Positions 1 to 10,974 of a DNA stretch of 64,000 nt are shown here, piece after piece. Positions within the stretch are counted from its first letter, which is position 1, and the number at the start of each line of letters is the position of its first letter. The notes beneath the pieces are model-generated. The model worked only from the letters and a program-made list of their open reading frames with translations. It was not told the origin of the DNA and made no database searches. Made by a program: the position numbers and the translations under genes. Origin of the DNA: Magnolia sinica (taxonomy: Eukaryota > Streptophyta > Magnoliopsida > Magnoliales > Magnoliaceae); contig NC_080578.1 of NCBI RefSeq assembly GCF_029962835.1, positions 103,333,759 to 103,397,758 on the forward strand. The letters run 5' to 3'.

Positions 1-588
1 ATCTATGCCATTTTCTACCAGGAGGGACATGACAAATGCAAAAAAGTACAACCAGTTTGATGGGGCAAATCCACAGTGTATAATATATCAATCTTCACAA
101 GTATTTGCAATAGCAGTGCACAACCAATCAAAGTATATTGATATTGATTCACAACTATTGTGAGGAGGAAATGCATGCTTGTGTAATAGGTTTTCATGGA
201 ACTGCAGATGCATGCAACTGCATCTAGGAAAATGGATAATTGAGTGTACACAGGTGAGAGTTTCAGAGTTTCAACAAAAACTGCAAAGCAGGAAGGGCCA
301 ATGCTTTTTGACTTAAGAGTTGGTTCGGAAGATCATAATCAAAGCCAACAAAAGAGTCCAAACAACAAGAGAAAATTTGATGAGTTCTTGAAACAAAATA
401 ACTATTTGCATATTTTGGCGATTCTGAAACTAAATCTAAGTTTCTGTACAGAATGAAACTCTTATTGCTTGCTCCAGTCTTTTTTTTTTTTTTTATATGG
501 TTGTCCCTGTAACCAAACAGCCCTCTAGAGATGAACAGAATTTCCAGCTCCATAATGTTACAAATGACTAAGTCAAGCACTTCAGTAC
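1..588 (-). other. intron sequence of the DRD1-like gene
   Basis: This stretch follows the splice donor of the left-most exon on the minus strand. No reading frame in it resembles the next part of a SNF2 remodeller, so the helicase exons must lie beyond the left edge. It contains a poly-T run near 480-494 and nothing else I recognise. Confidence 0.5.
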
Positions 589-738
589 CTTAATCCACTG
601 GTAGTCAAATATAGTCTCTATGCTTTTCTGGATAACTCCACATATACGGCAAACATAGCCCAAATCATCTTTCAGAAAACATGAATGATCACATTCTTCT
701 CCTTCTTGTACAGGAACTGAACCATCTGCAGCCGCATC
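589..738 (-). CDS. DRD1: DRD1/CHR35-like SNF2 remodeller, third visible exon
   Basis: This 150-nt exon encodes 50 residues and is phase 0 at both ends. Reading minus, it follows an acceptor TTTTGCTAG and ends AAG before the donor GTACTG. The peptide holds a paired-cysteine motif with EECDHS, then [15 protein letters not shown] and [10 protein letters not shown]. From memory this matches the segment just before the SNF2 helicase domain of plant DRD1 (CHR35), a remodeller that helps RNA polymerase V act in RNA-directed DNA methylation in the nucleus. CLASSY proteins have a related but different cysteine motif, so a CLASSY paralogue is the main alternative. The gene continues off the left edge, so ATPase motifs cannot be checked. 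Confidence 0.72.
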
Positions 739-1514
739 CTAGCAAAAGCCGCAAAAAACAAAAAAAAAAAAAACATCAAGAGGTTATCCTAGAGGAATTG
801 ACTTAGACATTCCAGAGCCCCAAAACATACTGCAAACGATGTATATGTCATACACCTGTGCTATAACAGCACATGCTTCTGGCATGTATTGGCGAAAAGG
901 TAAGTTGCTTGCATGTCTCATATAATTTCAAGCAAAAATCACTAGTGCCTAGCAAAAAACTGACAAATAATTGTTTATAAATGCTACCATCCAACCCAAC
1001 CTCAAATAGAAACTATGTAAAACTGCATCTGTGCGTATGTGAGGATGCTCATCTACAACTAGTGTTCAGAATATTGGTATCAGTACATGCGCCGATGACT
1101 CATAAAATATTGCCGAATCAGGGAAACATTTGTACAGAGGTGGACAACTATTTAGGAAACATGTTTACACATTTAGGAAATCAAAATATTGCAATAAACA
1201 ACTATACATAATAAGTTTCCATTTTATAACGTCCAAAACCATGTGTTGTCAGGGGAAAAAAGCAGTGGGCGATTTTATCCAAAATGAGTTCAGATCATTC
1301 AAATACCATACAACACAAGTAAAAGAATCCATTCTCAATTACGGGGGTTAAAATGAAGGAAACTAGGATTCCCCCAATTTCCCCTATTCATTCACTCAAA
1401 TGTTGATTTATTCATCATAAATCCATATCAATGCACTAGAATCATGCATAGAGATTTGCAATCCATATTAACATTTGAAAAAGAATGAAGTTCTATGATT
1501 TTTTGTCACCTTTG

Positions 1515-1599
1515 GCCTCCTACTCATTAGATGAGCTGGTGGACAGTGTAGTGTGTGAGTGATCTAGGGTTCAATCCCCAGCTACCTTTCAAACAAAAA
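1515..1599 (+). mobile_element. short tRNA-derived SINE
   Basis: An 85-bp insert is flanked on both sides by the perfect 13-bp direct repeat TTTGTCACCTTTG (1502-1514 and 1600-1612). It carries a pol III B-box-like segment GGGTTCAATCCCC and an A-box-like GAGCTGGTGG, and ends in an A-rich tail CAAACAAAAA. The target-site duplication of this length, the tail and the internal promoter fit a SINE placed by LINE machinery. It lies in an intron of the DRD1-like gene. The short body suggests 5' truncation or a minimal family. Confidence 0.65.
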
Positions 1600-2689
1600 T
1601 TTGTCACCTTTGAGTTCTGGCCCGCCTTCACTTCAAGTTGAGATTTCTCCCCACAATCCAAGCTTTGATTCAACAAAAAACCAAAAGGAGTGGTGGATAT
1701 CAACTAAGAACAAAAATTACACACCCACGCGCGCGCACGCACACACAAATCAATGATTTTAATTCTCACGAATTTCCAGAGTTCTACAGAAGTATCGCCA
1801 GTATCACCTAGACTAGGGAACTTCTATACTGTCAGAGACCAAAATATAGCTTGTATCACCACATTCCCGATAATAATGAAATTATCAATGATATTTGAAA
1901 TTTTCTATATTACTTCAGTTTAGGTATTGCTGATCCGGCAATACTAATAATATTTGGCAATATTATCAATAATATTGCTGATATTTGAAACACTGCCTAC
2001 AACACATTTGTATGTGAACTTCACATGCAATGGGTGCAGAAATGCGCACCAAATCCAAGATATTTGGTGCTGGATTCCCCAGGGTGCATTCTTCCTTTTT
2101 CTCTTCTCCAACAAAGTATTCTTCTTCTCGTCTTTCCTCCTTCCCCTTCCCTTACAACATTCGCAACCCATCAAAACCCTACTTAAACCACCCTCTCTTT
2201 CTTTCCTTTCACATAGCCACGTGTGGATCCGCACATGCATACGCGTGCTCGTGCATCCGTACGGACAGCCACTTGTGGGCCCCCGTATGGTGTTTTCCCT
2301 CTTTGATTTCCCTCCAAACCTCCCTAATACCTAGATCCTTTGAATCCCTAGAAACCCCCGTCCTAAATCTCCATCCATGAATGCAAAAACCCTAATGAAA
2401 ATCAGAATTTTTTTGTGAAACTTTACCCAAACCAGAATTTTGCTTGCATTATTATCTATCAACATGTTTGTTGCACTACTCATGCTAGATTGGAAGTCCC
2501 CATTTCCAAGTGGGCCACTCTTGAATCATTTTATATTTTCATACACCGCATATGTCATAACCTAGGATCTTAGTGTTATAAATCTAAATTTCTGAATCTA
2601 TTATGTGGGTATGCTTGATTTTACATGTTGATTGTTGAAATTAATGTGTAACTGATCTCTCATCTTGCATCCTAGGATAGCTTCCATCA

Positions 2690-4440
2690 TCCTACATCAA
2701 TAAGCAATCTGCAATCATAATAGCCGGGGCTGGGGCCGGAACCAACCTAAAGATTCTCGAAAAGTCGACTTTTGATGGGGCGAGCCTACCCAAGAGTCCT
2801 CCAAAAACCGAATTCTTTCTCCATTACCAAAAGAGAAACCAACCTTCCTCAAAGGTCGTCTTCATGGAGGAAACACATTTCCATAATGTGAAGGCTCTAT
2901 AAGCAAAAGATTCCCTTGTCACCACCCACTATTCAAGCATCCATATTTGCTTTTGAACACCGACTTCCAAAGCACTTCACCTTCCTCCAAAACGCTCTAA
3001 AGATACTTCCCAAACAAGCCCAAGTTCAAGGTTTTAAGATCTTTTATACAAGGGTTGCACACATCATTCCAATTAATCAAGTAAATTTAAAGAGTGACAT
3101 AAAATATAATAGAAGATTTGACAAAGCCACTTTGACAAGAGTGATGCGCGCTCCAAGTGAGAGATACCGACTTGTCTACACACCAAGCCTCCTCTCGAAT
3201 TCTTCAACAACCTAATCCCAAAGGTGTTGTCTATCACAAAGCAGGAGTTCCACAAATGAAGCTGGGAGAGATCTGGCCTCACATCCAAAGATACCAGCAA
3301 AATAGTCGACCTAATCGATGTCCATCCACACCCCAACATTTTGATTTTAGTAATATTGACTTTGAGTCTAGATATTGCCTCAAAACATCAAATAATCGTT
3401 CTTAAACTTTCCACCATGATGGGATCGGCATCATGAAAAAGAAGATTGTCATCCACAAATTGGAAGTGAGAGATAGGGGTGGCAATCCCTCCACCTTGAA
3501 ACCACCGATGAAGTTCTCCTCTTGCCCTTTGACAACCATTCTCCCCAATGCCTCAACTACCATAAGAAAAAGGAATGGAGACAAGGGGTCACCTTGACAA
3601 AGGCCCCTAGAGCTTTTGAAGAATCCTTTGGTGGATCCATTTATAAGAATCAAGAAGTGAGCCAAACCAACACATTCACAAACCAATGCCTCCATTTCAG
3701 CCCACAACCCATATGTTGCATCATATAATCCAAGAAGCTTCAATAGACGTGATCTCAATATCCAACTTGCACAGTAATCCTTTAGATAGGGGTGTACATC
3801 GAGTCGAGTTGGCCTTAGCTCGACTCGGCTCGGCCACTAGCTGACCTCAGCTCGAACTCGGCTCGGTCCTCGAGCCTGACTGGCCAGCTCGGCTCGGTTC
3901 AGTCAACAGCTTGGGCCAATTCGAGCCAAGATCAAGCCGAGTTCGCCTGTGCAGCATTTCCACAAACACCTGGACTGCACCTTCAAAATCCCACTGAATG
4001 TAAAACAACAGCAATGGTTTTACAGGTATTTTATCAAACACCTTCCAAGCAACATAAAAACCAAGAAAAAAAGGGTATTTGTTTCATGTACATACCTTCC
4101 TTGCCACTAGCCACACTTCGTTTAGTCACTTCATCAAACACTTGGTGAGCAACATCAATATCAAAGTAACCGAGTCACCGAACTGGTTCGATTCAAGTTC
4201 GATTCGAGTTGGGTTCGATCCGAGTCGAGTCGAGTCGAGTCAAGTCGAGTTGGGGCCAACTCGAACTCAGCTTCGAACCGAGTCGAATCGAGCTTTTTCG
4301 AGTCGAGTCAAGTGAGCTAACCGAGCTAGCTCGGTTCATGTACACCCCTACCTTTAGATCCCCCGTTGTGCCTCGAATCCAGGCATTCATGAGATATAAA
4401 GGCACTATCTAAGATTTGCCGACCCAGGACAAAAGCACAA
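2690..4440 (-). mobile_element. L1-type LINE remnant, reverse transcriptase region
   Basis: Read on the minus strand from 4440 leftward, the sequence gives FVLGRQILDSAFISHECLDS, then GGSKGLLCKLDIE, INGSTKGFF, SRGLCQGDPLSPFLFLMVVE and, after decay, GNGERIRFLEDSW. These are in the order expected for an L1 ORF2 reverse transcriptase and its C-terminal extension. Frameshifts, stops and a gap after LDIE show it is long dead, and both ends are missing. A hAT MITE splits it at 3787-4350. It sits inside the DRD1-like intron, on the same strand as the gene. Confidence 0.85.
3787..4350. mobile_element. hAT-type MITE, family A, copy 1
   Basis: A 564-bp element begins TAGGGGTGTACATCGAG and ends with the inverted match ATGTACACCCCTA. 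It is bounded by the perfect 8-bp duplication CCTTTAGA (3779-3786 and 4351-4358), the length made by hAT transposases. Subterminal regions are packed with GAGTCGAG/CTCGGCTCG repeats that are inverted between the ends. There is no transposase frame. It landed inside the older LINE, which is continuous across it. Confidence 0.9.
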
Positions 4441-4871
4441 ATATGATTTTATTCCAACCTTTAAAAAAATCTGATTATATTCCAGGTAAAAGCATTATCA
4501 CAGAAATTGAAGAATTGCAGCAATTGTTTTGTGAAAATCAGATATTTATAAACGAAAAGGTACCTCAGAAAAATTGCTAAAGGTATATGCATGTGTTGTG
4601 TATATGTATATGATTATGTGGATACATATCTAAGCAGTAGGCATGTTCATGTACATGGAGATATGGAAAATAGATGGATATATCATTTTGTACAGAATCC
4701 CACAAATTAATATCCTTAGCCACAAAGACAACCAGTAGTCCTTAGCCCTTACCAAGTACATTCGCTTCTCAGATAGAATAAAAAGGTTCTCCATGGAAGA
4801 GCTATATTTAGAGGAATGAAATGAAAATACAGATTTCTGTCAATATAAAGAATGATAAGGGATGACGATAC

Positions 4872-5135
4872 CTTAGAATACTCTAAAGCTAGAGTCATTT
4901 CATTCCAAATATTTGCGAGGCCATCATTTTCCATATCGCCTTTATGAAAGCTCTTCATGGTCAAAAAATCATCTTGTAAGAGAGAATAAGAATCAAACCC
5001 TGCTTGTGCTGCCTCTTCTGGCGCTGTTTCATCACCATTTCTTTCATCATCTTCTTGTTTAGCATTAGAATTTGTTTCATTACAATTTGTTCTGTCTTCT
5101 TCTCTTTCAAATTTACTCTCAGTGGAATGTCCAAC
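4872..5135 (-). CDS. DRD1: DRD1/CHR35-like SNF2 remodeller, second visible exon
   Basis: This 264-nt exon encodes 88 residues and is phase 0 at both ends, with a minus-strand acceptor TTATGCAG and donor GTATCG. It starts VGHSTESKFE, continues with a strongly acidic stretch rich in E, D and N (about 45 residues), and ends LANIWNEMTLALEYSK. The IWNEM-type motif is the conserved block that precedes the paired-cysteine motif in DRD1-like proteins, and the next exon supplies that motif in frame. The acidic linker is likely unstructured. Exon order and phases agree with a single gene running right to left. Confidence 0.72.
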
Positions 5136-5289
5136 CTGCATAAGATAAGAGCAACCTTCATTTCTGCACAGAGCAAGGTTCATACAATTATGAATCATTT
5201 ACCCACACTCCCAAGAGAATTTTATAAGACGGTCATTCAACCATAGTATATAGGCAGAGTATTGGGCAATTAGATAGCAGTGTGAGCAA

Positions 5290-5600
5290 AAATTGCGCAT
5301 TACAAAGATGAGGATGTTGAGATGGAGTGGGAAGATAAACAAAGAATCAAGAATAGGGCCATCAGAAGTAGCCTATGAGTAGTCCTGATAATGGATAAAA
5401 TGTGGAGAGCATATTGAGATAGTTCGGTCATCTGCAATGAAGACAAAAGATGGCTCCTGTAAGGAGGTGAACATTCATGGGATTTGAAGGGCCTGAAACA
5501 CAGAAAAAAAGGATAAGAGGAACACCTAAATGAACTTGGATTGAGGTGGTGAGAAGGATATAAGTCTTCTTCACTTACCATTTACCAAAGATAGGGCCTT
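5290..5600 (+). mobile_element. RTE-type LINE 3' fragment
   Basis: The plus strand reads as a decayed copy of the end of an RTE-clade LINE: AAGATGAGGATGTTGAGATG (the MRMLRWM segment) near 5306, then the degraded 'RWFGHV' and 'RR' region near 5415-5460. The same order recurs in the longer copy at 35740-36745. Only about 300 bp survives and no frame is open. Confidence 0.6.
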
Positions 5601-6282
5601 ACAATAACGGTTAGCAAAGTAGGATTCGTAAATCAAAACATAAGCGGTTGGATAGCTATGATAATGATGATGACGATTTAACCAAACTTCTAACCTATTT
5701 TCTTTTTATTGGATGAATCTGCAGGGTAAAAGATTATCTTTGGCTCAGTAAATTAATTTGAAGTCAAAAAACCAAATTTCTGAAAGACAAGAATTACAAT
5801 AAGATTTTTTCTGTGAAAAGAAGACAACCTAAGAATTGTACAAAACAAATCCAAATAATAGTTTAAAAATAAAAAATGAAATTCAGAAACAATCACTTTC
5901 TTTAAAACAAGGGTTATATTTAAGACTTAAAAAAAGAAAAAACAGAAACAAATGTACTACTAGAAGAATTTCAGTCCCTCAGAGGATCACTCAATTTATT
6001 TTATTCGCCATTAGGAAAATTGGTTATAAATTATATAAACTTGTAATGCTTGCTGATGTGGACTTCATGGCCCTTAGATTTGTGGAGGGTCGAGATCATA
6101 TGACAGGAGGCCAACAACGATTGGCCATAAGACCAAGGCCATATGGGCCCATAACGTGATATCCAGACCACATCCAAATTGTCGAATTCTCGGCAATTGT
6201 ATAAAATCCTAAACGTGTTGACAAGTAGGACCATACTACACAGTAGACATGGAAAGGCTTGTAGAACTTCTTTCCTCTACAC

Positions 6283-6606
6283 TCTTCAATAACTTCCTAA
6301 TCTATGGATTTAATTTAGAGAGGAAAAGATTTACTTATTAATGAAGGTTCTTACTTGGAGAACACAAAAAGAAGAAAGGGAACTTGGGTTGTCTTTGCTA
6401 AAACTATTGCTTGAAAAATAAGAGGGGCTTTTTACCCCTTCTACCCTCTTCAATAAATTCCTAATCTGTGGATTTAATTTAGAGAGGAAAAGATTTTCTT
6501 ATTAATGAAGTTTCTTACTTGGAGAACACAAGAAGAAGAAAGGGAACTTCTGTTATCTTTGCTAGAACAATTGCTTGAGAAATACGAGAAGGAATTTTTA
6601 CCCCTT
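6283..6606. repeat. tandem duplication, about 164-bp unit, two copies
   Basis: The segment starting CTCTTCAATAACTTCCTAAT near 6283 is repeated from about 6447, with the same internal landmarks (GGATTTAATTTAGAGAGG, TACTTGGAGAACACA, TTTTTACCCC). Identity is high, roughly nine bases in ten by eye. It lies within the DRD1-like intron and may derive from an LTR, but I cannot confirm that. Confidence 0.8.
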
Positions 6607-7032
6607 CTTGTTTAGCTTTTTTGGGTACGTGCAATCCACGCTGAGCTTTCTTGTGAAAAGCATGTATTTTAGTCTTGGTTTTCCTTCGCTTCCGTGTTAA
6701 CTCGATCCCGTTGCTGCAACTCTGGGCGGGTTGAGAATTTAATCCATTCAGGGCTGCATCAGTTGCCTACCAAAAAAGGAGAAAAAGTTGTGTGACATAA
6801 ACTTTCAGGATTCACTATGCAGTTCATTTTTTTCTTGCTAACAGCAAGATCAAACTATACCATTCAAGGATAAGAGATTAGACACTGCAGATCACAAGCA
6901 TCTAAAATCCTATATACTGGATGCAGGTGTTCATTCCAAAATGGGGTCATCACCAGCCAAGCACAGTCCTTCAATAACCATAATGAAACTCACAAAGTCC
7001 ACGGAGAATGTCCCCAAAGAAACAATAGTTGC

Positions 7033-7058
7033 CACACACACACACACACACACACACA
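7033..7058. repeat. (CA)n microsatellite
   Basis: Thirteen CA units in the intron, about 90 bp past the donor of the first visible DRD1-like exon on the minus strand. Confidence 0.95.
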
Positions 7059-7150
7059 TGGTGATATTTGAACATTGTCACAGACAGCCATTCGATGCAC
7101 GCATTCTCAGCAATGCAAATAATGGAATTATAAATGCAGAAATAACATAC

Positions 7151-8025
7151 CACTACGTCATGAATTGGATTTTCATCAATGGCACTCAAGACAACCTTCT
7201 GATATAGATAAGAAGACTGCTTGTTCGCTTCAATAGTAACGCTGCTATCCATCATAGAGAACCCAAGCTCAATGTTTCCCCGACTCATTTCTTTCTCTAT
7301 ATTATAGAAGTTTTCACTTTGAGACCCCAACCACACTTCCGAATTGCATGGCTCAAGTTTAGCACTGGAAACATGCGTAGTCATAATCTGACCAACACCA
7401 TCTTCTTCATCTGATTCGATAATAACAATGGATGTTTTATCCGTCCCTTTTTTATACAACGAAAGTTCAGGAATGTCACATGAAATATCTGATATTTTGC
7501 CTTGACTTGTGGAGCTACGGTAACCAGGCACATATGCAGAACTTCCACCAACACATTTCTGCTGGTCTTCTGAAGATGATTTGTGATGTTTGAGATTTTC
7601 TACAGCCAAAACTTCATTATTTGCAGATAAATCAACGTCCAAGTCAATTATACCTGGAAAGATGGATTGGCTATTTTGCTGATTTGTTAACACTAGGTCC
7701 GCCTCCCTCCGCCCCAATAATGGGAGGTCACCATTTAATCTGGCTGTAGAAGGCTGAGATACTGGAGCCAGACACAAAGCTGAAACTGACATCCATTGAG
7801 TATGGATGTCTTCAATTTCTTTGGTAACACTTCCATACACACTGTTGTCCACTCCTTCCAGTAGACTGCGTAAAGTGGATGGATCTGAATAGTCCTTTAC
7901 ATTGGAGTGAGACCTTATTTCTTTGTTTGCAATATCACTGCACACACCTGCTACCAGAGCCACATTACGAAAATCCTTTTCACCATTGCAGTTTTTTGCC
8001 CTTTTGTATACCCTGGTATATGGCT
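7151..8025 (-). CDS. DRD1: DRD1/CHR35-like SNF2 remodeller, N-terminal exon
   Basis: About 291 codons are open on the minus strand and end IDENPIHDVV before the donor GTATGT, phase 0, which joins in frame to the exon at 5135. The right boundary at 8025 assumes the acceptor GGAAAACAG and leaves two bases of a split codon; the resulting length (2 + 873 nt) fits. The frame also runs upstream to a methionine at 8056, which could be the true start if no earlier exon exists. The residues are rich in S, D and E, with the acidic patch SIVIIESDEEDG resembling a SUMO-interacting motif (hydrophobic core then acids). This low-complexity N-terminus is typical of DRD1-like proteins ahead of the helicase. 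Confidence 0.65.
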
Positions 8026-8919
8026 CTGTTTTCCAAATACAAAGGGTTAGACACAAATAACATGAATATGAAGAGAGCCAACATCCTTAAGCAGTGACAA
8101 ATAGCAGAGCACAGAAGAAAATATGCCTTGATAGCATTGGGAACCATGAGAAGAACTCAAAACTGCCAATTAAAGAAACCAACGATTCCAGGAGCAGCAT
8201 ATAAAAAATACACCAAAAGCACACCAGCTCAAAGATTTCCTTATACAAGGTTCCTTCATATGACCATGTTGGACCAACAAACTAGAGAGAGATGTTGCTA
8301 CCTTGTCCTAGAGTGACTTGCAGTGTTTCTAACAAAATAATAAAAGATACACAGAGAGAGAGAGGGAGATAGTGACACAAATTATTCCAAACAGATGAAC
8401 TTGTCCCCAGAAAAAAATGCACAAAAAGACAAGACTCAAAAATGTAAATTATTCCAAAAAGATGACCATGTCCCCAGATCAAAATGCACAAAAAGACAGA
8501 CTCGAAGATAACCAATGGACTCCCAGAACCGGTGATCAGCAAATGGATTTCTTGCACGTTCTACAATAAGAAATGAGATGAATGGTCTACAAATTTGGAC
8601 TTCTCGACAGTCACATGAGTACTTCAAAGGTCATCGTGAGTTCTAGTTTCTGGAAATGCAAAAGTCCTGGTTATGAAAACACAGCTAAGGTTGATGTGCA
8701 AGGGAGATTTTAGATGATGCAGAGGAATGAGTCTAAAGAATCAAGAAATGAGTAGTTAGTGATGCGCACAGAATTTGCGGAATTTGAGAATCGTCATTGG
8801 TTGGCCATCCATGAACTGCTAGTTCATTTTTTTCTTATTATGCTCAGATATTCATGTTGAACAAGTGCGGAAAATGCAATCAGATTGAAGCATCATCTAG
8901 CTGTCTATACAGTTTTCAG
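8026..8919. other. 5' flank of the DRD1-like gene, no gene seen
   Basis: I could not find a convincing first exon, start codon or TATA box here. The only structure is a 67-bp imperfect direct repeat at 8379-8506 and a short GA run near 8353-8369. Confidence 0.4.
8379..8506. repeat. 67-bp direct repeat, two copies
   Basis: AAATTATTCCAAACAGATGA at 8379 recurs as AAATTATTCCAAAAAGATGA at 8446, with TGTCCCCAGA and AATGCACAAAAAGACA in both units. Confidence 0.8.
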
Positions 8920-9022
8920 TAGGGCTGTCAATAGGCAGGTATAGGGTCTGGATCTGTCCAAGCCCAGCCTTCAAGATGAAACCTGGGACCAAGCTGCTTG
9001 CTGTCGGACTCGGACATAAATA
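8920..9022. mobile_element. hAT-like terminal fragment, family B
   Basis: It begins TAGGGCTGTCAATAGGCAGG, close to the left end of the complete element at 13865, and continues with the GGTCTGGATCTG and AAGCCCAGCC type text of that family. The other end is missing. A separate fragment begins right after it, near 9025, with GGCCACGTTTGGATAACAGG, a MITE-like end without a partner. Confidence 0.5.
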
Positions 9023-9329
9023 TAAGGCCACGTTTGGATAACAGGGATTCCATGCCAAACAATGGAACAGGAAAACAGTTTTCCTTTGATGTGACAATTT
9101 TTATTGTTTGGATAGCAAAGAAAAGGATGGATTCCACAAAGCAATCATTACACTTTTCATAATTTGAATCCTGGCGCAAGAACCTAAGTGACTGTCGTTG
9201 TGAGAGGAATACGATCATTCCACTTGCTATGCAAACAAGAACCCAAAAACTGAAATCCATGTTTCAATAGTGCTCATAAAAATCATCATTAGATAATTAT
9301 TATTGTTCTTTCCTTCGTTTTTCTTTTTT

Positions 9330-9440
9330 TTTCTTGTTTTTCTTTTTTGAGAGAGATAACAAGAAAAAAATATTTACTAAAAGAAAGAAACAAAGAAACA
9401 ACAACAACTAAAAATAGAGCCACCGAGGTGGCAACCTAGT
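9330..9440 (-). mobile_element. probable LINE 3' end
   Basis: A T-rich run followed by GAGAGAGATAACAAGAAAAA reads on the minus strand as a LINE tail: ...GTTATCTCTC then poly-A. A similar start lies at 11440. There is no coding remnant, so the call is weak. Confidence 0.35.
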
Positions 9441-9825
9441 TAAATCCCAAGAAAGAAAAGATTTCAATCTTAAGCTTTGGAACATTTACAGCCCACTCAA
9501 CAACTAAAAATCTAGCCCTTTAGGAAACACTCTACTTTTTCACTCTCATTTATAAAGCATCTAGCTAGAGTTGGACATGAACTGAGCTAGCTCGGTTAAC
9601 TCGCTCAACTCGGCTTTTTTTTATTTTTTTAATTATATATAACATGAAACAAACCACCCCCCCCCCCCCCCTTTCAATTTTTCCCTAGCCCGACCTGAGC
9701 TCCCCCCACTCCCCTCTTGCCCCAGCCCGATCTGAGCCCCCTTTTCTCTCTCTAACCCGAGTCCTGAGCCCTGACTGTCTGTCCAGCCATCCCTGTAGCA
9801 GGTGAGCCCGACTATCCATCCGAAG

Positions 9826-9829
<4 letters not shown>

Positions 9830-9876
<47 letters not shown>
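9830..9876. repeat. (CT)n microsatellite
   Basis: About 23 CT units. The long frames opposite it that encode RERERE peptides are artefacts of this repeat. Confidence 0.95.
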
Positions 9877-9879
<3 letters not shown>

Positions 9880-10099
9880 TTTCGATTTTGGGCACCTGTC
9901 CGAGCTAGACACCAAGCCACTATCAATGATCGTCCAGCCATCCATGTTCTCCATTACTGACAACCCAGTCATTCTCCATGTCATTTTAATTTTGGGTGCC
10001 TACCTGAGCTGGACACCGAGCCACTATCAATGGCCATCCGACCATTCCGGTTCTCCATGACTAACAGTTGGCCGTTGTCAATGGCCACCCAGCCGTCCC

Positions 10100-10440
10100 T
10101 ATGACTTTTAGATTGTTATTGTTACTATTAGGTTCTTAGATTTTTATGTGATTGTTATAGAATGTTATTATTATTGTTAGGTTGTTGGATTGTTATTGTT
10201 ATTATTAATATTATTATTTTTTTGTTAGATTGCTATTGTTATTGTTAATGTTAAATTGTTATTGTTATTGTTGAATAATTATTGTTAGGTTGTTAGATTT
10301 TTATTGTTAAATGGTATATTAGATTTTTAATGTTAAATACTTAAATTGTTAGTTATATGATTGTTAAGGTTAGATTTTTGTTGTTAAATTTTTATTCTTA
10401 TTGTTAGGTTGTATATTAGATTTTTATTATTAGGTTCTAT
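10100..10440. repeat. AT-rich low-complexity tract
   Basis: Degenerate repeats of TTGTTATTG / TTAGATTTTTA without a fixed period. It looks like a slipped simple repeat. Confidence 0.7.
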
Positions 10441-10551
10441 AGTATAGGATAATCAGTTACCCGTTTGAGGATTTCTATATTGCTAGACATAGATACAATG
10501 TGTGTTTTTGAGGCATAGAAATCCTCAAATTATCTTCTTTTTTTTACAGTT

Positions 10552-10807
10552 CAAGGTTAGATAGATTGGAATGCTTTCATTTAATTCTAATTTAAATGCA
10601 TACGCTTGTTCTGATTCGTCTCTCCATTTTTCTTTGGATATATTTCTTACATTTATTTTCGTCGTCAAATGTCCACACTTTGTGTGGATACTTGACATGG
10701 AAATCAAATGCAAGATCAATATTTCTAGAGAGAATGAGAGATGTTGTCGCAATTTTGACATAGCATTTAAATTGAAAATTGAAAGCATTACAATCTATCC
10801 AACCTTG
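10552..10807. mobile_element. foldback MITE, about 256 bp
   Basis: The whole segment is one imperfect hairpin. The left arm starts CAAGGTTAGATAGATTGG and the right arm ends CAATCTATCCAACCTTG; the apex near 10672-10690 is TCCACACTTTGTGTGGA. Because both strands read alike, frames of 81-87 codons appear on both strands; I do not call them genes. A second arm-like copy ends at 10922 (TGAAAGCATTATAATTTATC). Confidence 0.75.
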
Positions 10808-10974
10808 AATGAGTGATTGATTTAGACAGTTAGGCAATTCTAGGAAAGGATTACAATCTATGGAGTGGCAGGTGAAGATTACAATTTAGAAAAATGAAAG
10901 CATTATAATTTATCTAACCTTTGTTTTGATAAATGCCTAAAAATTAGTTTCTTATATTTGTATTTATAAACTAG

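Larger units (their letters stand above)
739..4871 (-). other. TE-filled intron of the DRD1-like gene
   Basis: The interval between two phase-compatible exons is 4.1 kb. It holds a SINE (1515-1599), a CA/CG simple repeat (about 1719-1747) and an L1 remnant (2690-4440) with a hAT MITE nested in it. I see nothing coding in 740-1500 or 1750-2690 apart from short chance frames; 2090-2390 is pyrimidine-rich and unassigned. Confidence 0.6.
5136..7150 (-). other. intron of the DRD1-like gene
   Basis: The 2.0-kb interval between phase-0 junctions holds an RTE LINE fragment (5290-5600), a 164-bp tandem duplication (6283-6606) and a CA microsatellite (7033-7058). The rest, including 5600-6270 and 6610-7030, shows only short chance frames. 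Confidence 0.55.

Noticed and set aside
9633-9984. Two overlapping frames of about 100 codons with RERERE repeats
   Set aside because: They are produced by the (CT)n microsatellite on the opposite strand.
10525-10837. Three overlapping 81-87 codon frames on both strands
   Set aside because: The region is a palindromic MITE, so similar frames appear on both strands; no protein family fits.
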